Assembly: GCF_032854445.1 (NCBI RefSeq)
Contig: NC_088304.1
Coordinates: forward strand, 1,240,001 to 1,304,000
Direction of reading: 5' to 3'
Source: Liolophura sinensis
Lineage: Eukaryota > Mollusca > Polyplacophora > Chitonida > Chitonidae
Length of the DNA stretch: 64,000 nucleotides
Shown here: piece by piece, positions 23,201 through 35,317 of the stretch
How the letters are laid out: every line of letters starts with the position of its first letter
How positions within the stretch are numbered: position 1 is the stretch's first letter
Made by a program: the position numbers and the translations under genes
Notes under the pieces: model-generated
The model's input: the letters and a program-made list of their open reading frames with translations, nothing else
The model's database searches: none
What the model was told of the DNA's origin: nothing

Positions 23201-25341
23201 CAGGATATTGTCATGCAGCCACATGACGCGGAACTTGTTCCCTTACCAACTGATGATATAATTAGGACTGGATATTGTCATGCAGCCACATGACGCGGAA
23301 CTTGTTCCCTTACCAACTGATGATATAATTAGAGCAAGATATGTCATGCAGCCACATGACACGGAACTTGTTCTGTTACCATCTGATGATACAATTAGAA
23401 CAAGATACTGTCATGCAGCCACATGACGCGGAACTTGTTCCCTTACCAACTGATGATATAATTAGGACAGGATATTGTCATGCAGCCACATGACGTGGAA
23501 CTTGTTCCCTTGCCAACTGATGATATAATTAGAGCAAGATATGTCATGCAGCCACATGACACGGAACTTGTTCCCTTACCAACTGATGATATAATTAGGA
23601 CTGGATATTGTCATGCAGCCACATGACGCGGAACTTGTTCTGTTACCAGCTGATGATATAATTAGAACAAGATATGTCATGCAGCCACATGACGCGGAAC
23701 TTGTTCCCTTACCAACTGATGATATAATTAGAACTGGATATTGTCATGCAGCCACATGACACGGAACTTGTTCCCTTACCAACTGATGATATAATTAGGA
23801 CAGGATATTGTCATGCAGCCACATGACACGGAACTTGTTCCCTTACCAACTGATGATATAATTAGGACAGGATATTGTCATGCAGCCACATGACACGGAA
23901 CTTGTTCCCTTACCAACTGATGATATAATTAGGACAGGATATTGTCATGCAGCCACATGACGTGGAACTTGTTCCCTTACCAACTGATGATATAATTAGG
24001 ACAGGATATTGTCATGCAGCCACATGACGCGGAATTTGTTCCCTTACCAACTGATGATATAATTAGGACTGGATATTGTCATGCAGCCACATGACGCGGA
24101 ACTTGTTCTGTTACCAACTGATGATATAATTAGAACAAGATATGTCATGCAGCCACATGACGCGGAATTTGTTCCCTTACCAACTGATGATATAATTAGA
24201 ACTGGATATTGTCATGCAGCCACATGACGCGGAACTTGTTCCCTTACCAACTGATGATATAATTAGAACAGGATATTATCATGCAGCCACATGACGCGGA
24301 ATTTGTTCCGTTGCCAACTGATGATATAATTAGAACAAGATATGTCATGCAGCCACATGACGCGGAATTTGTTCCCTTACCAACTGATGATATAATTAGA
24401 ACTGGATATTGTCATGCAGCCACATGACGCGGAACTTGTTCCCTTACCAACTGATGATATAATTAGGACTGGATATTGTCATGCAGCCACATGACGCGGA
24501 ACTTGTTCTGTTACCAGATGATGATATAATTAGAACAAGATATGTCATGCAGCCACATGACGCGGAACTTGTTCCCTTACCAACTGATGATATAATTAGA
24601 ACTGGATATTGTCATGCAGCCACATGACACGGAACTTGTTCCCTTATCAACTGATGATATAATTAGAACAGGATATTATCATGCAGCCACATGACGCGGA
24701 ATTTGTTCCCTTGCCAACTGATGATATAATTAGGACTGGATATTGTCATGCAGCCACATGACGCAGAACTTGTTCCGTTGCCAACTGATGATATAATTAG
24801 AGCAAGATATGTCATGCAGCCACATGACACGGAACTTGTTCCCTTACCAACTGATGATATAATTAGGACAGGATATTGTCATGCAGCCACATGACGCGGA
24901 ACTTGTTCCCTTACCAACTGATGATATAATTAGGACTGGATATTGTCATGCAGCCACATGACGCGGAACTTGTTCCCTTACCAACTGATGATATAATTAG
25001 AGCAAGATATGTCATGCAGCCACATGACACGGAACTTGTTCTGTTACCATCTGATGATACAATTAGAACAAGATACTGTCATGCAGCCACATGACGCGGA
25101 ACTTGTTCCCTTACCAACTGATGATATAATTAGGACAGGATATTGTCATGCAGCCACATGACGTGGAACTTGTTCCCTTACCAACTGATGATATAATTAG
25201 AGCAAGATATGTCATGCAGCCACATGACACGGAACTTGTTCTGTTACCAACTGATGATATAATTAGGACTGGATATTGTCATGCAGCCACATGACGCGGA
25301 ATTTGTTCTGTTACCAACTGATGATATAATTAGGACAGGAT
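20210..25341. repeat. 67-bp satellite with about 1,667-bp higher-order repeat
   Basis: About 77 units of 66-67 bp carry the landmarks catgacgcggaacttgttcc, aactgatgatataatta and gatattgtcatgcagcca. Variants (gacacgg, ttctgttacc, gagcaagatatg, ggactgg) recur in the same order. The rare unit with accatctgatgatacaatt occurs with its acc at 21,711, 23,378 and 25,046, spacings of 1,667 and 1,668 bp, about 25 units. The array therefore grew by amplification of a 25-unit block. No open frame of note and no recognised family. Confidence 0.97.
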
Positions 25342-27328
25342 TTTCTTTTATTACCAAAGGACCTGGTACGGTAAGGCAGGGAATCGGCCTCAGAGAGGTA
25401 CCGCCGAGAAAATGCAAATTTCAATATCCGAGTAGAATTCTATATTCTTTTTTGATTTTCAGAATCAAAAGTATAATAACTTGATCGAGGCTTATAAAAG
25501 TTACCTGGCCATGTAAGAGTTGGATGCTTATGTAATTACCCGATTTTTGGTTGAAATGATCCACTGTGTTGTTAATTTACTGTATGAAGATCGACCAAAA
25601 TTAACCAGAAAAATATTTTTAGTGAAACTCGCCCGTATGTTAAGGGTTGGTGTGGTTTTGGTTAACGTTTGTCTTCATATGTAAAACAAAGTTTATAACC
25701 CAGTTAATTTTGTCATGTTGTGACAAGTTTAAAATCCTGCCTAAGCCAGTATAGCATCCTTCACAGTACAGTGAATGAACAAAAAAGAAAAAAAAAAAAA
25801 TAACGAAGTGATTGTGGAGAACAAAGACAACCCTTTGAGTCAGAAATGGAATCCTCGTGATGGAGTAAGTTAGCCTTATTCGATTTAAGACCTACACATT
25901 GCTAACACGTAGATAATCTCGCTTCAGTGGAACATTAAGTCGCAAGCTTGTCATATAACAGGAAAAGAGGAGTACAAACCAGAAATGGGCCTGCCAGCAA
26001 CCTGTGGATTTCGTGAAGTGGTCAGTCTTGCTTCTTCCTATAAATTGGCGCTCAAGATAGAAGAAAGGCCAAGCACTGGCTGATCTGGTATCTGTATACT
26101 TTGACTGGGTGAATGCATTTTCGGCATAACAATCTGTACATTGTAGGCCTATACTCAAGTCGGCATTCGGAGGTTTCCGCAATATACAAGGATGCAGACA
26201 CCATCGTGACAAGCCCAAACAAACATGCTCATTCAGATTGCGATAGAACACGCGCATGGTAGACATAATAGTTTTATATGTCTGCAATTGTGTCTTTTAA
26301 TACACGTTTAAATCATGTTATCACTTCATGCTTTGACGAACCGCCCCAAGATGAAAAGGTTGTGGTTAACGTCGCATTTTAGACAGGAACATCGTTTAAT
26401 TTGCCGAGTGCCGAGTGAAAATGCAAAAGCGAATGAAACGCGTTGATCGATGGTAGTTTTGCGTTTGTGCCAGCGCGGAAAACGATATGGACCAATGCCT
26501 TTAAACAAGGATAAGGATGTAAAAGGTAAGGGAGTGCTGGAGTGGCAGAAGCGTATACTCACAATTAAAGAGGTCGAATTTAGCCGGTTACGAGTAGGCC
26601 TAATCATGTGCCCACTATAACAATATCATCGCTGCTGTGATGTACTCTCCATACTGTAGTCTTTTGTACCCTCGCGTTTTAACAATGCGATTTTGGGATT
26701 TAGCCTAAAAGTGTAATCAGAATTATATACTCTTTATAAAATATCCGTATTCATTAAATGGATAAAAACTTAACCCCTGGTTCTGTACTGTGGTATTATA
26801 CAATGACGGATTGCCCTTTGTGTTGAGTCAAAATAACGATATGAGCGACATTGACTTGATTTTCCTGTAGTTTCTTGGCTTTTCTGCGACCAAAACGTAA
26901 ATGTCTGCATTAGGGAAAAGATTGTCGTGTGTGAATCGTGTGTGTTGGATTGTTGTGGAAGTTCAGAACGATCACCACAAACTAGGTGGACCCATGCAAA
27001 ATGGCTTTGTAAGACATAGGCCTACTCTGACCGGCCTGTTTTACTATTACCTTCGGAAAAGAAAACTCGCAAATAATTGTTAGATGACATCAGGCAATTT
27101 CCTTGAGAAATTTTTTTATGTAATCATTACACGTTACGGTAAATGGATGGATATATAAGTAAAAATTGCCTGCTCGAAACCATTTTTTTTTTAATCTGAT
27201 AAACTGTAGACTATATTTTCATTCAAAATATTTAAATGGTGTTTAAATGTCATCTGGAAACTGTTGGCTTTACATTTCATTGAATTCAAATTGACCTCAA
27301 AGCTCAGATTAGCGCCAACTTCTACACC
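25342..27328. other. unique intergenic sequence
   Basis: No gene is supported. Two minus-strand open frames (131 codons at 25,892-26,287 and 93 codons at 26,326-26,607) have no recognisable domains, repeats or splice context. Poly-A runs occur near 25,785 and 27,184. Confidence 0.4.
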
Positions 27329-27447
27329 CGACGTCAAAAAGCATATCTTGGCTTCCGCTGAAGGGGAAAGGTCAGCTGTATTATGACGTCACTGATTGAT
27401 ATTACGTCACACCCAGTCGCGTCATCGTTTGTCCCATTATGACGTCA
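27329..27447 (+). promoter_or_regulatory. cluster of CRE-like (CREB/ATF) sites upstream of the 208-residue protein gene
   Basis: Two perfect TGACGTCA palindromes (27,384-27,391 and 27,440-27,447), one TTACGTCA (27,402-27,409), one CGACGTCA (27,329-27,336) and a GCGTCATC (27,419-27,426) lie 130-250 bp before the start codon at 27,581. TGACGTCA is the established cAMP response element bound by CREB/ATF factors. The density and position suggest a proximal promoter. Function is inferred. Confidence 0.6.
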
Positions 27448-27580
27448 CGGCATAAATGACATGCAGCAGGATTCTTTTCATCTTGTTTTTATTCCACGTG
27501 AGACGATGTTTGGTTAGGGGGCTTATGGGTGTAAATGTGATGTTCGGTTAAGGGTCTTCATAGGCCGTGGAGGTCACGGT

Positions 27581-30500
27581 ATGCTGCAGAACATAGTGTC
27601 CGTGTCCAGCGTGTGTTTGCTGCTGGCGATCGCGGGCTGGGACAGGGACGCCAGTAAAACCATCCAAGAGAACATTTTCGACCCTTCCATATTTGAGACG
27701 TATACCGACAAGTACAGCGTGTATGTATACATACCTACTACCTTGTGTCGTTTGGTCAAGAATTTGGCCATCAATGAAATCTAATAACACCTGTTTACTA
27801 CTTTCTCGTGACTTCCTAGTTTATTTTGGAACTTTGTGAGTTGGGGCTGTTTTATGTCAGATGATTTGTCATTATTACGGGGTTTTATGGAACGTATGCA
27901 CGTATGTCGGCTTAAATATATTCTCAGCCTAATTGTACCAGTTTTAGGGCAGAGCTGCATGCAAGCAGTTATACTTTATGGACTTCATGGGGATTTCTGA
28001 TAGGTTCCATATTTCTGTAAACCCTTCTGGGTTTAGGCTAATACATAATACTAGAAAGCAATATGAGTAAGTCTCCTAGCGCCACGTCGGATATTATCCA
28101 GCCACTTCATGCAGAGAACGGCTTTAAACCGACAAGAAATCAAACGAAAAGATACACAGACAGTATCTGAATTATTCATGCCATCTGGGTTCCATTTTCC
28201 CAAGGGACGCTATTTTAACAAACAGTATTTCTGACATTGTCGACTGCACACAAGAAAACCGTGTACTCACGCTGCTTTTACGATCGCAGATGGGTTAAAA
28301 CATTTTGCAATATATTCGGTGTTTGTATCAGTATGTCTAGCCATCCTTTTCCTTGTACCGAACAAAGCCTCATCACGGCGTGAATTGTATAGTGCCAACC
28401 TGGAGCATCCAAACCTATCGCAATTTGAGGAGAAGAGACTTGCGATTTTTTTTTCTCGCGATATGTGGTATAAATTAAACATATATGATATATTCAGTTA
28501 CGCCTTTGTTTCGTGAAGTAGACTTATAGTTGCATATAAATGTACACTAATAACACTTGTGTTGAAATCTAACACACATTGGATTGTTTTCATTCAACAC
28601 AGATATGTTTTACCTTAACACAACGTGTGCTAAATAAATGTGAAGTACATATGTTTGTGATACAGCATGTAAATGAAACACAGACAAGACCTTGCATTAA
28701 TTCAACACAAGGCAGAGCTCTTCAAATATGACAGAAGGCTTTTGTTGGAAAGAACACAACTGTGACATTCGTACAACACAAGCGTTGTTTTGTGTGAGCA
28801 CAAAATAGTTACTTTCTTATAATACAGGTGAATGTTAACTATAGTAAACCAAAGAGCTTTGGTGCCTACTTGGGACAACGACACCTTTAAATAATGTACA
28901 CACCACCTCAAAGCCCATTACATGTAGATTTCAAAAAATGTTTTTTTATGATTTTTTTTCTTTTTTTGATTTTTTTTTCAGTCAATAAACTGCAAAAAAA
29001 AGAGAAAAGCTATTAAAGTTCTAATAGTGTTGGAACCTTATTGAACAGGCTGTAAAATTTTATTGTAAAGTTTAAGTTTTATGCCCCAGGAGATGAATTT
29101 GGGAACACTTAACAAGTGTTATGTTTGGATAAATATATAACAATTTGAACTTCATCACGATAACGTTTTACATTATTATTTATGTTAAAAGCCGCCTTAA
29201 TTTGTTAAATCTGACTGAAGTTCGTCTGTTGACTTGCCAAAGGTCGGTGGTTTACGTCAGGCACTGAGGATTCCTCCATTCATAAACCTCCCCGCCTTGC
29301 AATAAGTAAAAAATTCTTGAATATGGCTTTAAACAACGATCAAATAAATAAATAAATAAATAAATAAGTAAATAAATAAATAAATAAATAAATAAAACCA
29401 ATCACTTGTTCACCTCTCTCCCTCACAGTGACTCAGACACGTGGGACTGGTTCGGTACCGTTACTTGGTCAGGGGAGGTCGAACCCTGCCCCTGCCGATG
29501 GAGTTTCTTCTTTCCAGGGGCTTGTCCCACCAGACGCCGAGACGAACTGCACGACTTGGGCATTTTCTCCTGGGTCTTTCATAGGGTCATATACAGCATC
29601 GAGGTAACTATTTTATTCCTCATGTAGCGGTATTAAAATGATTATGGTATAATGATAACCGCTATGCACCTAGGGCAGGTTCCACAAAGCTGTTTGTCAA
29701 AATTTCAATGCCTCAAAACCTCAATGCAAATTGAAAGTTGACACATTTGTCTTAAGATAGTAGGCCTATTGATGACGTGAACCAAATGTTTACTTCAGAA
29801 GCCAAAAAATAGGCTTTAATATCGTGTTTCAAATTTTTGACTTAAGTCAGAAATGGCTTTGTGGAATTGGGTCCTGCAGTAGGCCAAGCTACTAACAGTT
29901 GATTGCTGTATGGCAAAAGTTGGCTTTTTCTACAGATAGAAGAGTAAATGAGAAAGAGTTTCAAAAATGGAACCGATACCAGTGTTAAGTTAAGACAAAG
30001 CGCTGCATTTTCAACTTTTTCCAGTTATAATGGACGCTAAAATATTGACTTAAGTCCTGTGTCTAAAGTCTCTTCGTTGAACTGGTCCAAGTGCAGTCCA
30101 TTTTTTTTATTCGGTGCAAATTAAGTGAGATACTTTGCCTTTGTTAAATTTCCTATAAAAAACAATTTCCGTTCACTCATCAACTGGTCTCAGGGAAGTT
30201 TTCAAAATTGTATTTTTCTCTCTCCAGAAAAGTCATGGGTTCAAAATATTTTGTCATGTTCTGATTCACTGTTCATTTCTTTTGCATATAGTGCATGATC
30301 TCAGGTGCACATGGTCTTAGTTATTAATGCCATAGGTAGCGACATTTCTTGAAAACTTTCTATACATGTGGAACACGTGATTTGCATAACCAGTTTTCCA
30401 AACCATCTCAGAGAAGCCCTAGCTGTGTGACTTCATCATTGGTCATGTGCACTGAAGTATTAAATTGGCATTTTAAAACCCCTCGAATCTTAGAGTTGAA

Positions 30501-33500
30501 ATATTTTAATGGAATATAAATGTAAACCCGAGTAAGTGAAAATATATGACGTTATATCAATATGTAGATATCTTTTCTAAACAAAGCTTTCTTTTCAATG
30601 CCCCCCTACACTGCATCCGCCTAGCCTATATACCGTTTTAGAAAACGCAGAGGCCTAAAGCGTTTTGACTGTTTGTTTATCAGGACTTGGGGGCGGTAGT
30701 GGACGGATTTGCGGTGGGGAATGCGGTCTGGTTGCTTCTGTCTATAGGAGCACACATCACTCTATACATAATACATGCCCAGGGAACCGACTGGAAAAGT
30801 AAGTATGGCTCACTGACAGCTTGGTTTGTATGACCTGATTCAGCACAAACTTCATTTCTCTTTGGGAGTTCGTTCAGATAGATGTTAGGAAATCATTGCA
30901 GACTAATATTGATTAAAAACCCAAGAGTGTCATTCTGGTAAAACTGCACAACATATGGTTCATAGAGATGAGTATAGTTGGAAACCCATATTTATTTTCA
31001 TACTTTACACCTTTCCGCAACGATCCAAAGAAAGAAACGTTTCTTTCTGGAATCACGCGATAAAATTCTACGCATTAGTAGCAATAAGCACACGCAGGTA
31101 CAGCACAACAGTAGAGTAAGATCTTCACACAGGACACATGCACCCCTGTAGGGGGCTTATACCGTAAGTTTCCAGTTCCGACAAGGCCTACTGTGTCAAT
31201 AAGATAATGCAAAGAGTCATTTGTTGGAGCTACCATGCAGGGTACTGTACGACGATCAACTCCATGTATGCCCTCGCACGGCGCAATAACCCAGGAGTTT
31301 CCCACCATTGAGGTCGATGCGAGTGCAAGCCCAACTCATGCTGGCTTCCTCAAAGGCCATACGTGGGAAGGTCCGTCAGCAACATGCGGATGGTCGTCGG
31401 TTTCCCCTGGTTTCCTTCCACCGTAAGGCTGACCGCCGTGGTGTAAGTGAAATATTCTCGAGTATGGCGTAAAACACCAATCGAATAAATAAATAAATAT
31501 TATATACCCTCGTGTTTCTCCTCCCCAGGGTTATTTGGTCTACACCCAAAGAAACAAACGAAGGACTCGGCTTGTCAGAAGAACACTAACATTTATAGAA
31601 AGATAAATATCTTACGACTTCGACACCGTAAGTATATGGGCTACCAATGCTCTTTTATAATGTTTTCTCCTAAACCTCATTGGATGTTTACTCCTAAACC
31701 TCATTGGATGTTTACTCCTAAACCTTATTGTGTGTTTACTCCTAAACCTCATTGGATGTTTATCTTTCCATATTTTAACTCGCTGGAAAATCTGTCCTTT
31801 ATCCAAAATGGTCAGATTTTTTGTATAAGCTAAATGCCTTTCGGCCATGATGCGTGCAAAGTCGGAGTACACTGCCTTGAACCGACACACGAACGCACCG
31901 GCTTGGTTAGCTCCATTCGGAATACCTTGTAGTTTAAAAGGTTAAGTGGTGACTCGGGTTTTATTGAGATGTTTAACATAAATACAGCTCTGAGTACTTT
32001 AAAAAAGCTAGAGCAACAATAGAGATCGATAAAGTATGCGTTTTTGCATCGTATTAAAGGATGTACACTCGAAAGGTTGATCTGTTAATTTGAACAGAAA
32101 GGTCTGTTGTGTGAGTGATGCTGGCATGTACTCGATTATTATAGCATAATATTCAACATAACAGCGTTTGTCTAATAGAATCTTTATGTTGAATTAATAG
32201 AATAAATGAGTTATATTTAACAGAACAAACTGCTTCAGTAACAGAATACATTCTAGCATCATTCTGACAGATCACCTAACAGATTCATTTTTCGAGTGTA
32301 GAATCCACAAGTTGGCTTCAAAAAGCTCTATATATGCGATCGACCTGCATGCATGTAATGCAAAGCACTCTGACCAGAACTAGAGAAGCCGTGGATCAGG
32401 CGGTACGTTGGTATGGCAGTTCTTGGCCATGCACTCTGACCAGAAATAGTCAAGCCGTTAGGCGGGATTTTGGGAAGGCAGTTCTGGGCCAGGAACTCTG
32501 GCCAGAACTAGAGAAGCCGTCGATCAGGTGGTACGTTGGTATGGCAGTTCTTGGCCATGCACTCTGACCAGAAATTGTCATGCCGTTAGGCGAGATTTTG
32601 GTAAGGCAGTTATGGGCCAGGCACTCTGACCAGAACTAGACAAATCGTCGATCAGGCGGGTCTTTGGTATGGCAGTTCGAGGCTAGGTATTGTATGGCAG
32701 TTCCAGACCCAAAATTGAATTGCTTAGGTGTATAGCATATTGTATCTGGACTACGCGATACCAAACAAAAATCATTAGCCAAGTGAACCTGAATATAACG
32801 GTTTTACTTTGCTCTGGGATTTGCGTTGCAGGTAACAGCGACTTTTACGCACTGGGAGTTATTTTAAAATTATTCTGCTTTTGATTTGTTCTGAATGCTT
32901 GTAACAATAGATCCACCAATGTCTCAGCTTACATTAAAACTGCTGTGTGTTCACGAATTATAAATAATTTAAAGATCAGTTCATTCTTCACAATTTGTCC
33001 TGTGACTTCATCATAAAGATACTTACTGTAAGGTAATATTAACAATAATATTAATTTTCCTTGGAGCTTCGTCAAAACAGTTCCTTACTCTATTTTTTCT
33101 CGCTTTTCAGGCGAAGAGCTTGAAGAAATGGCCAAGACAATAGAGTATTTAGAGCGCGAGAGGCAAAAACAGGAGGATTATTTAGAACAGAAAAGTAAAT
33201 CTTACATTTTTTTTACCGTTGGTTTATATAATTTTATATTTGATTTATTCATTTGTTTATATTTTTGTCATATTTTAAAATCAAGAAAATATAATTTTGC
33301 TTTTGTCTTTTTATTCGTTGATATGACATGTCACAAATTGGTTCTTATTAAAGAGGTGTCTGGCATATATGTAAAGATATAGTTTATTAGATAAGATATT
33401 GTAGAAAGGCACCTGAAATTATGTCCATGTTTTCATTAAAAAAACACTAAACATGAAAAAACACTGTTTGGTTCCGGGAATTAGAGCCTAACACTGCCAG

Positions 33501-33961
33501 CACTCTGTCATCGATGGGCTGAAAGTCGATCCCTTTGTATCCTTAGTCGTGTAATCACATGACATGAAACAGCCGCCCACACTAACCAGCTCCCACCCCT
33601 CCCCTCACAGTCTGACGTTCGTTAAGGACCACTGTACACGTGGGAAAAGTGCATCATTAGCTAGCCCAAAGTCGGTGGTTTACACCTTTCACTCCAGTTT
33701 CCCTCACTCCAAAATACTGGCCGCCATCATACAGGTAAAAAAAAAAACATCTTGAATATTTCGTTAAACACCAATCAAATATATAAGTAGATACATGAAA
33801 CAGTTTTCTGTATTCGCTAATTTCTTTTGTTCTGTGTTTGTTTATCAGAAGTTGAGGTAGACATACTGCAGAACGCCATACGTCACTTATATCATGCCCA
33901 CGCACAAGGAGACGTGGAGAAACCACCCAAGGGAGTGAAACCCGACTGTAGATGGGACTGA
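27581..33961 (+). CDS. five-exon gene for an unrecognised 208-residue single-pass membrane protein
   Basis: Exons: 27,581-27,720; 29,429-29,603; 30,684-30,798; 33,111-33,194; 33,849-33,961. All introns are GT-AG and all split codons rejoin with no stop, giving 208 residues. Residues 1-20 (MLQNIVSVSSVCLLLAIAGW) resemble a signal peptide. Residues 48-105 are rich in W, F and C (CPCRW at 67-71, a third Cys at 79) and probably lumenal or extracellular. Residues about 110-136 (AVGNAVWLLLSIGAHITLYI at its core) form a membrane segment. Residues 144-182 are a charged helix, likely a coiled coil (EELEEMAKTIEYLERERQ). The C-terminus is PDCRWD. I do not recognise the family and assign no function. Type I topology is an inference from the signal peptide. 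CRE-like sites precede it and an AATAAA follows at 34,003. Confidence 0.8.
27721..29239 (+). other. intron 1 of the 208-residue protein gene
   Basis: AT-rich. A short open frame near 28,276-28,450 encodes a hydrophobic stretch, but its phase does not fit the flanking exons, so it is not called. 28,540-28,880 is rich in aacac/gtgtt motifs but shows no clear element boundary. Poly-T runs occur near 28,940-28,980. Confidence 0.4.
29240..29397 (+). mobile_element. AAATA-tailed dispersed repeat
   Basis: It contains ccaaaggtcggtggtttacg, tcctccattcataa, ttcttgaatatggctttaaa and a long (AAAT)n tail from about 29,337. It lies in intron 1 just upstream of the exon 2 acceptor, so its tail sits close to the polypyrimidine tract. 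Confidence 0.75.
29604..30683 (+). other. intron 2 of the 208-residue protein gene
   Basis: Unique AT-rich sequence from the donor gtaact to the acceptor tttatcag. Nothing else is recognised. Confidence 0.4.
31290..31500 (+). mobile_element. AAATA-tailed dispersed repeat, near full-length copy
   Basis: It shows the full landmark order: ccatacgtgggaaggtc, agcaacatgcggatggtcgt, gtttcccctggtttcctt, ccaccgtaaggctgaccgcc, gtaagtgaaatattctcgag, tatggcgtaaaacaccaatc and the tail gaataaataaataaat. This is the reference copy for the family in this window. I recall very similar elements in several mollusc genomes. No coding capacity, so non-autonomous. Confidence 0.8.
31661..31761. repeat. 24-bp minisatellite, about four copies
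   Basis: The unit is cctaaacctcattggatgtt plus tact, repeated in tandem. Confidence 0.9.
32064..32300. mobile_element. MITE with terminal inverted repeats and TA ends
   Basis: It starts TACACTCGAAA (32,064-32,074) and ends TTTCGAGTGTA (32,290-32,300), perfect inverted repeats. Imperfect complementarity continues inward (gatctgtta / taacaga; gatgctggcatgta / attctagcatc). The TA at each end could be the target duplication, as in Tc1/mariner-derived MITEs. It is 237 bp with no coding capacity. Confidence 0.8.
32365..32700. repeat. dimeric 66/62-bp minisatellite
   Basis: gcactctgacc-type starts occur at 32,365, 32,431, 32,493, 32,559 and 32,621, giving alternating 66- and 62-bp units (dimer of 128 bp). 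The A unit carries gatcaggcggtacgttgg and the B unit carries gttaggcgggattttgg. Confidence 0.9.
33195..33848 (+). other. intron 4 of the 208-residue protein gene
   Basis: From the donor gtaaat to the acceptor tttatcag. The second half includes an AAATA-type dispersed repeat (33,655-33,795). The rest is unique. Confidence 0.45.
33655..33795 (+). mobile_element. AAATA-tailed dispersed repeat, diverged copy
   Basis: It contains ccaaagtcggtggtttacac, ccagtttccctcact, actggccgccatcata, cttgaatatttcgttaaaca and ccaatcaaatatataa, in the family's landmark order. Confidence 0.7.
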
Positions 33962-34002
33962 GACTCACAGCGAACCAGACAGATCTATACATCTACGCTT
34001 AT

Positions 34003-34008
34003 AATAAA
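34003..34008 (+). terminator. polyadenylation signal AATAAA
   Basis: AATAAA lies 42 bp after the stop codon of the 208-residue protein gene, inside ataataaagattcc. Its position suits a short 3' untranslated region. Confidence 0.7.
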
Positions 34009-34207
34009 GATTCCGGGTTTCTTCGCTGTAAACAGTTTTTGGGGAAAACAGAATAATTTATAAAAGTGTCTTATTTATTTTCATGTAAACACAGGTACGT
34101 ATTTTTTTTATAATAAAATGAATGACATACATATATCATAAACTTGCTCGTTGTTGACATTTCATTTACATCACAGGAAAATACAGCATAAAACCATCAG
34201 TATTTAG

Positions 34208-34250
34208 ATATATTTATTTATTTGATTTGTGGTTTACGCCGTACTCAATC
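34208..34250 (-). mobile_element. AAATA-tailed dispersed repeat, minus 3' fragment
   Basis: tatttatttatttgattt followed by gtttacgccgtactcaatc is the complement of the family's 3' end (gagtacggcgtaaac plus AAATA tail). Confidence 0.65.
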
Positions 34251-34419
34251 AGGACTTCTTATACATATACACATGTACATATAGGTAGTAGTTCAGACAC
34301 TATCGTAGAGACGAATGGAATGAAAGCCGGATGAGGACATCTCCCACCGCAGAGAGGAATGGGGATACCACTGCCGTGGTTATATACAGTGTCATTTAGG
34401 ATGACACCTACCGTATTCA

Positions 34420-35060
34420 TATAGCTGCAGAGTAATCGAGACATACACAGCTGCACAGAAATCGAGACATATACAGCGACGGAGTAATCTAGACATATAT
34501 AGCGACAGAGTAATCTAGGCACATACAGGTGCGAGTAACCTAGACACATACAGCTACAGAGTAATCTAGACATATAGTGCTGCAGAGTAATCTTGAGACA
34601 TACAGATGCGAGTAATATACAGCGACGGAGTAATCTAGACATATATAGCGACAGAGTAATCTAGGCACATACAGGTGCGAGTAACCTAGACACATACAGC
34701 TACAGAGTAATCTAGACATATAGTGCTGCAGAGTAATCTTGAGACATACAGATGCGAGTAATCTAGACATATACATCTGCAGAGTAATCTGGACATATAC
34801 AGCTGTAGAGTAATCCAGACATATACTAGCATAGCTACAGAGTAATCTAGACAGCTGCAGAGTAATCTAGACATGTACTAATATAGCTACAGAGTAATTT
34901 AGACATATACTAGTATAACTACAGAGTAATCTAGACATATTCTAGCATAACTACAAAGTAATCCAGACATATACTAGCATAGCTACAGAGTAATCTAGAC
35001 AGCTGCAGAGTAATCTAGACATGTACTAATATAGCTACAGAGTAATCCAGAAGCGGTTGC
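34420..35060. repeat. irregular 27-33-bp minisatellite
   Basis: About 20 units carry gagtaatctagacatatac with variable linkers (agctacaga, agcgacgga, aggtgc, tagcata). Unit lengths vary and blocks of several units are duplicated (about 34,490-34,600 and 34,620-34,760). Confidence 0.9.
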
Positions 35061-35317
35061 AGACTAATGAACATGGACTTGTACAGAGTCTGTGTAATCT
35101 AGACATGTGCTTTATAAGTCATCACCTTACCGGCAAGTCTGTCTGAAGAAGATAACATTACCATTATATCTGCAACATTAAAGTGCAATGCATTAGAGAA
35201 TTCTTGTGGATATCAACTTCTGGGTTTATTGCGCACGATGTGTCGGTGTGAGAAGTAATATCAAGCGTGAAACACAATGTAGACCCTAATTCTCTTCTTC
35301 TAAACGCCCTCAAAAGA

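Larger units (their letters stand above)
30799..33110 (+). other. intron 3 of the 208-residue protein gene, repeat-rich
   Basis: From the donor gtaagt to the acceptor cgcttttcag. It holds, in order, an AAATA-tailed repeat, a 24-bp array, a MITE and a 66/62-bp dimeric array, all listed separately. The rest is unique AT-rich sequence. Confidence 0.5.

Noticed and set aside
20210-25341. CRISPR array
   Set aside because: Units are contiguous 66-67-bp repeats without unique spacers, and the context is a spliced animal genome. The same applies to all other arrays here.
25892-26607. Two minus-strand open frames of 131 and 93 codons
   Set aside because: No recognisable domain, low-complexity clue or splice context. 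Lengths are within chance expectation for this base composition.
28276-28516. Extra exon with a hydrophobic stretch in intron 1 of the 208-residue gene
   Set aside because: Its reading phase does not match the phase-2 donor of exon 1, and including it would introduce a stop. Exons 1 and 2 already join cleanly.
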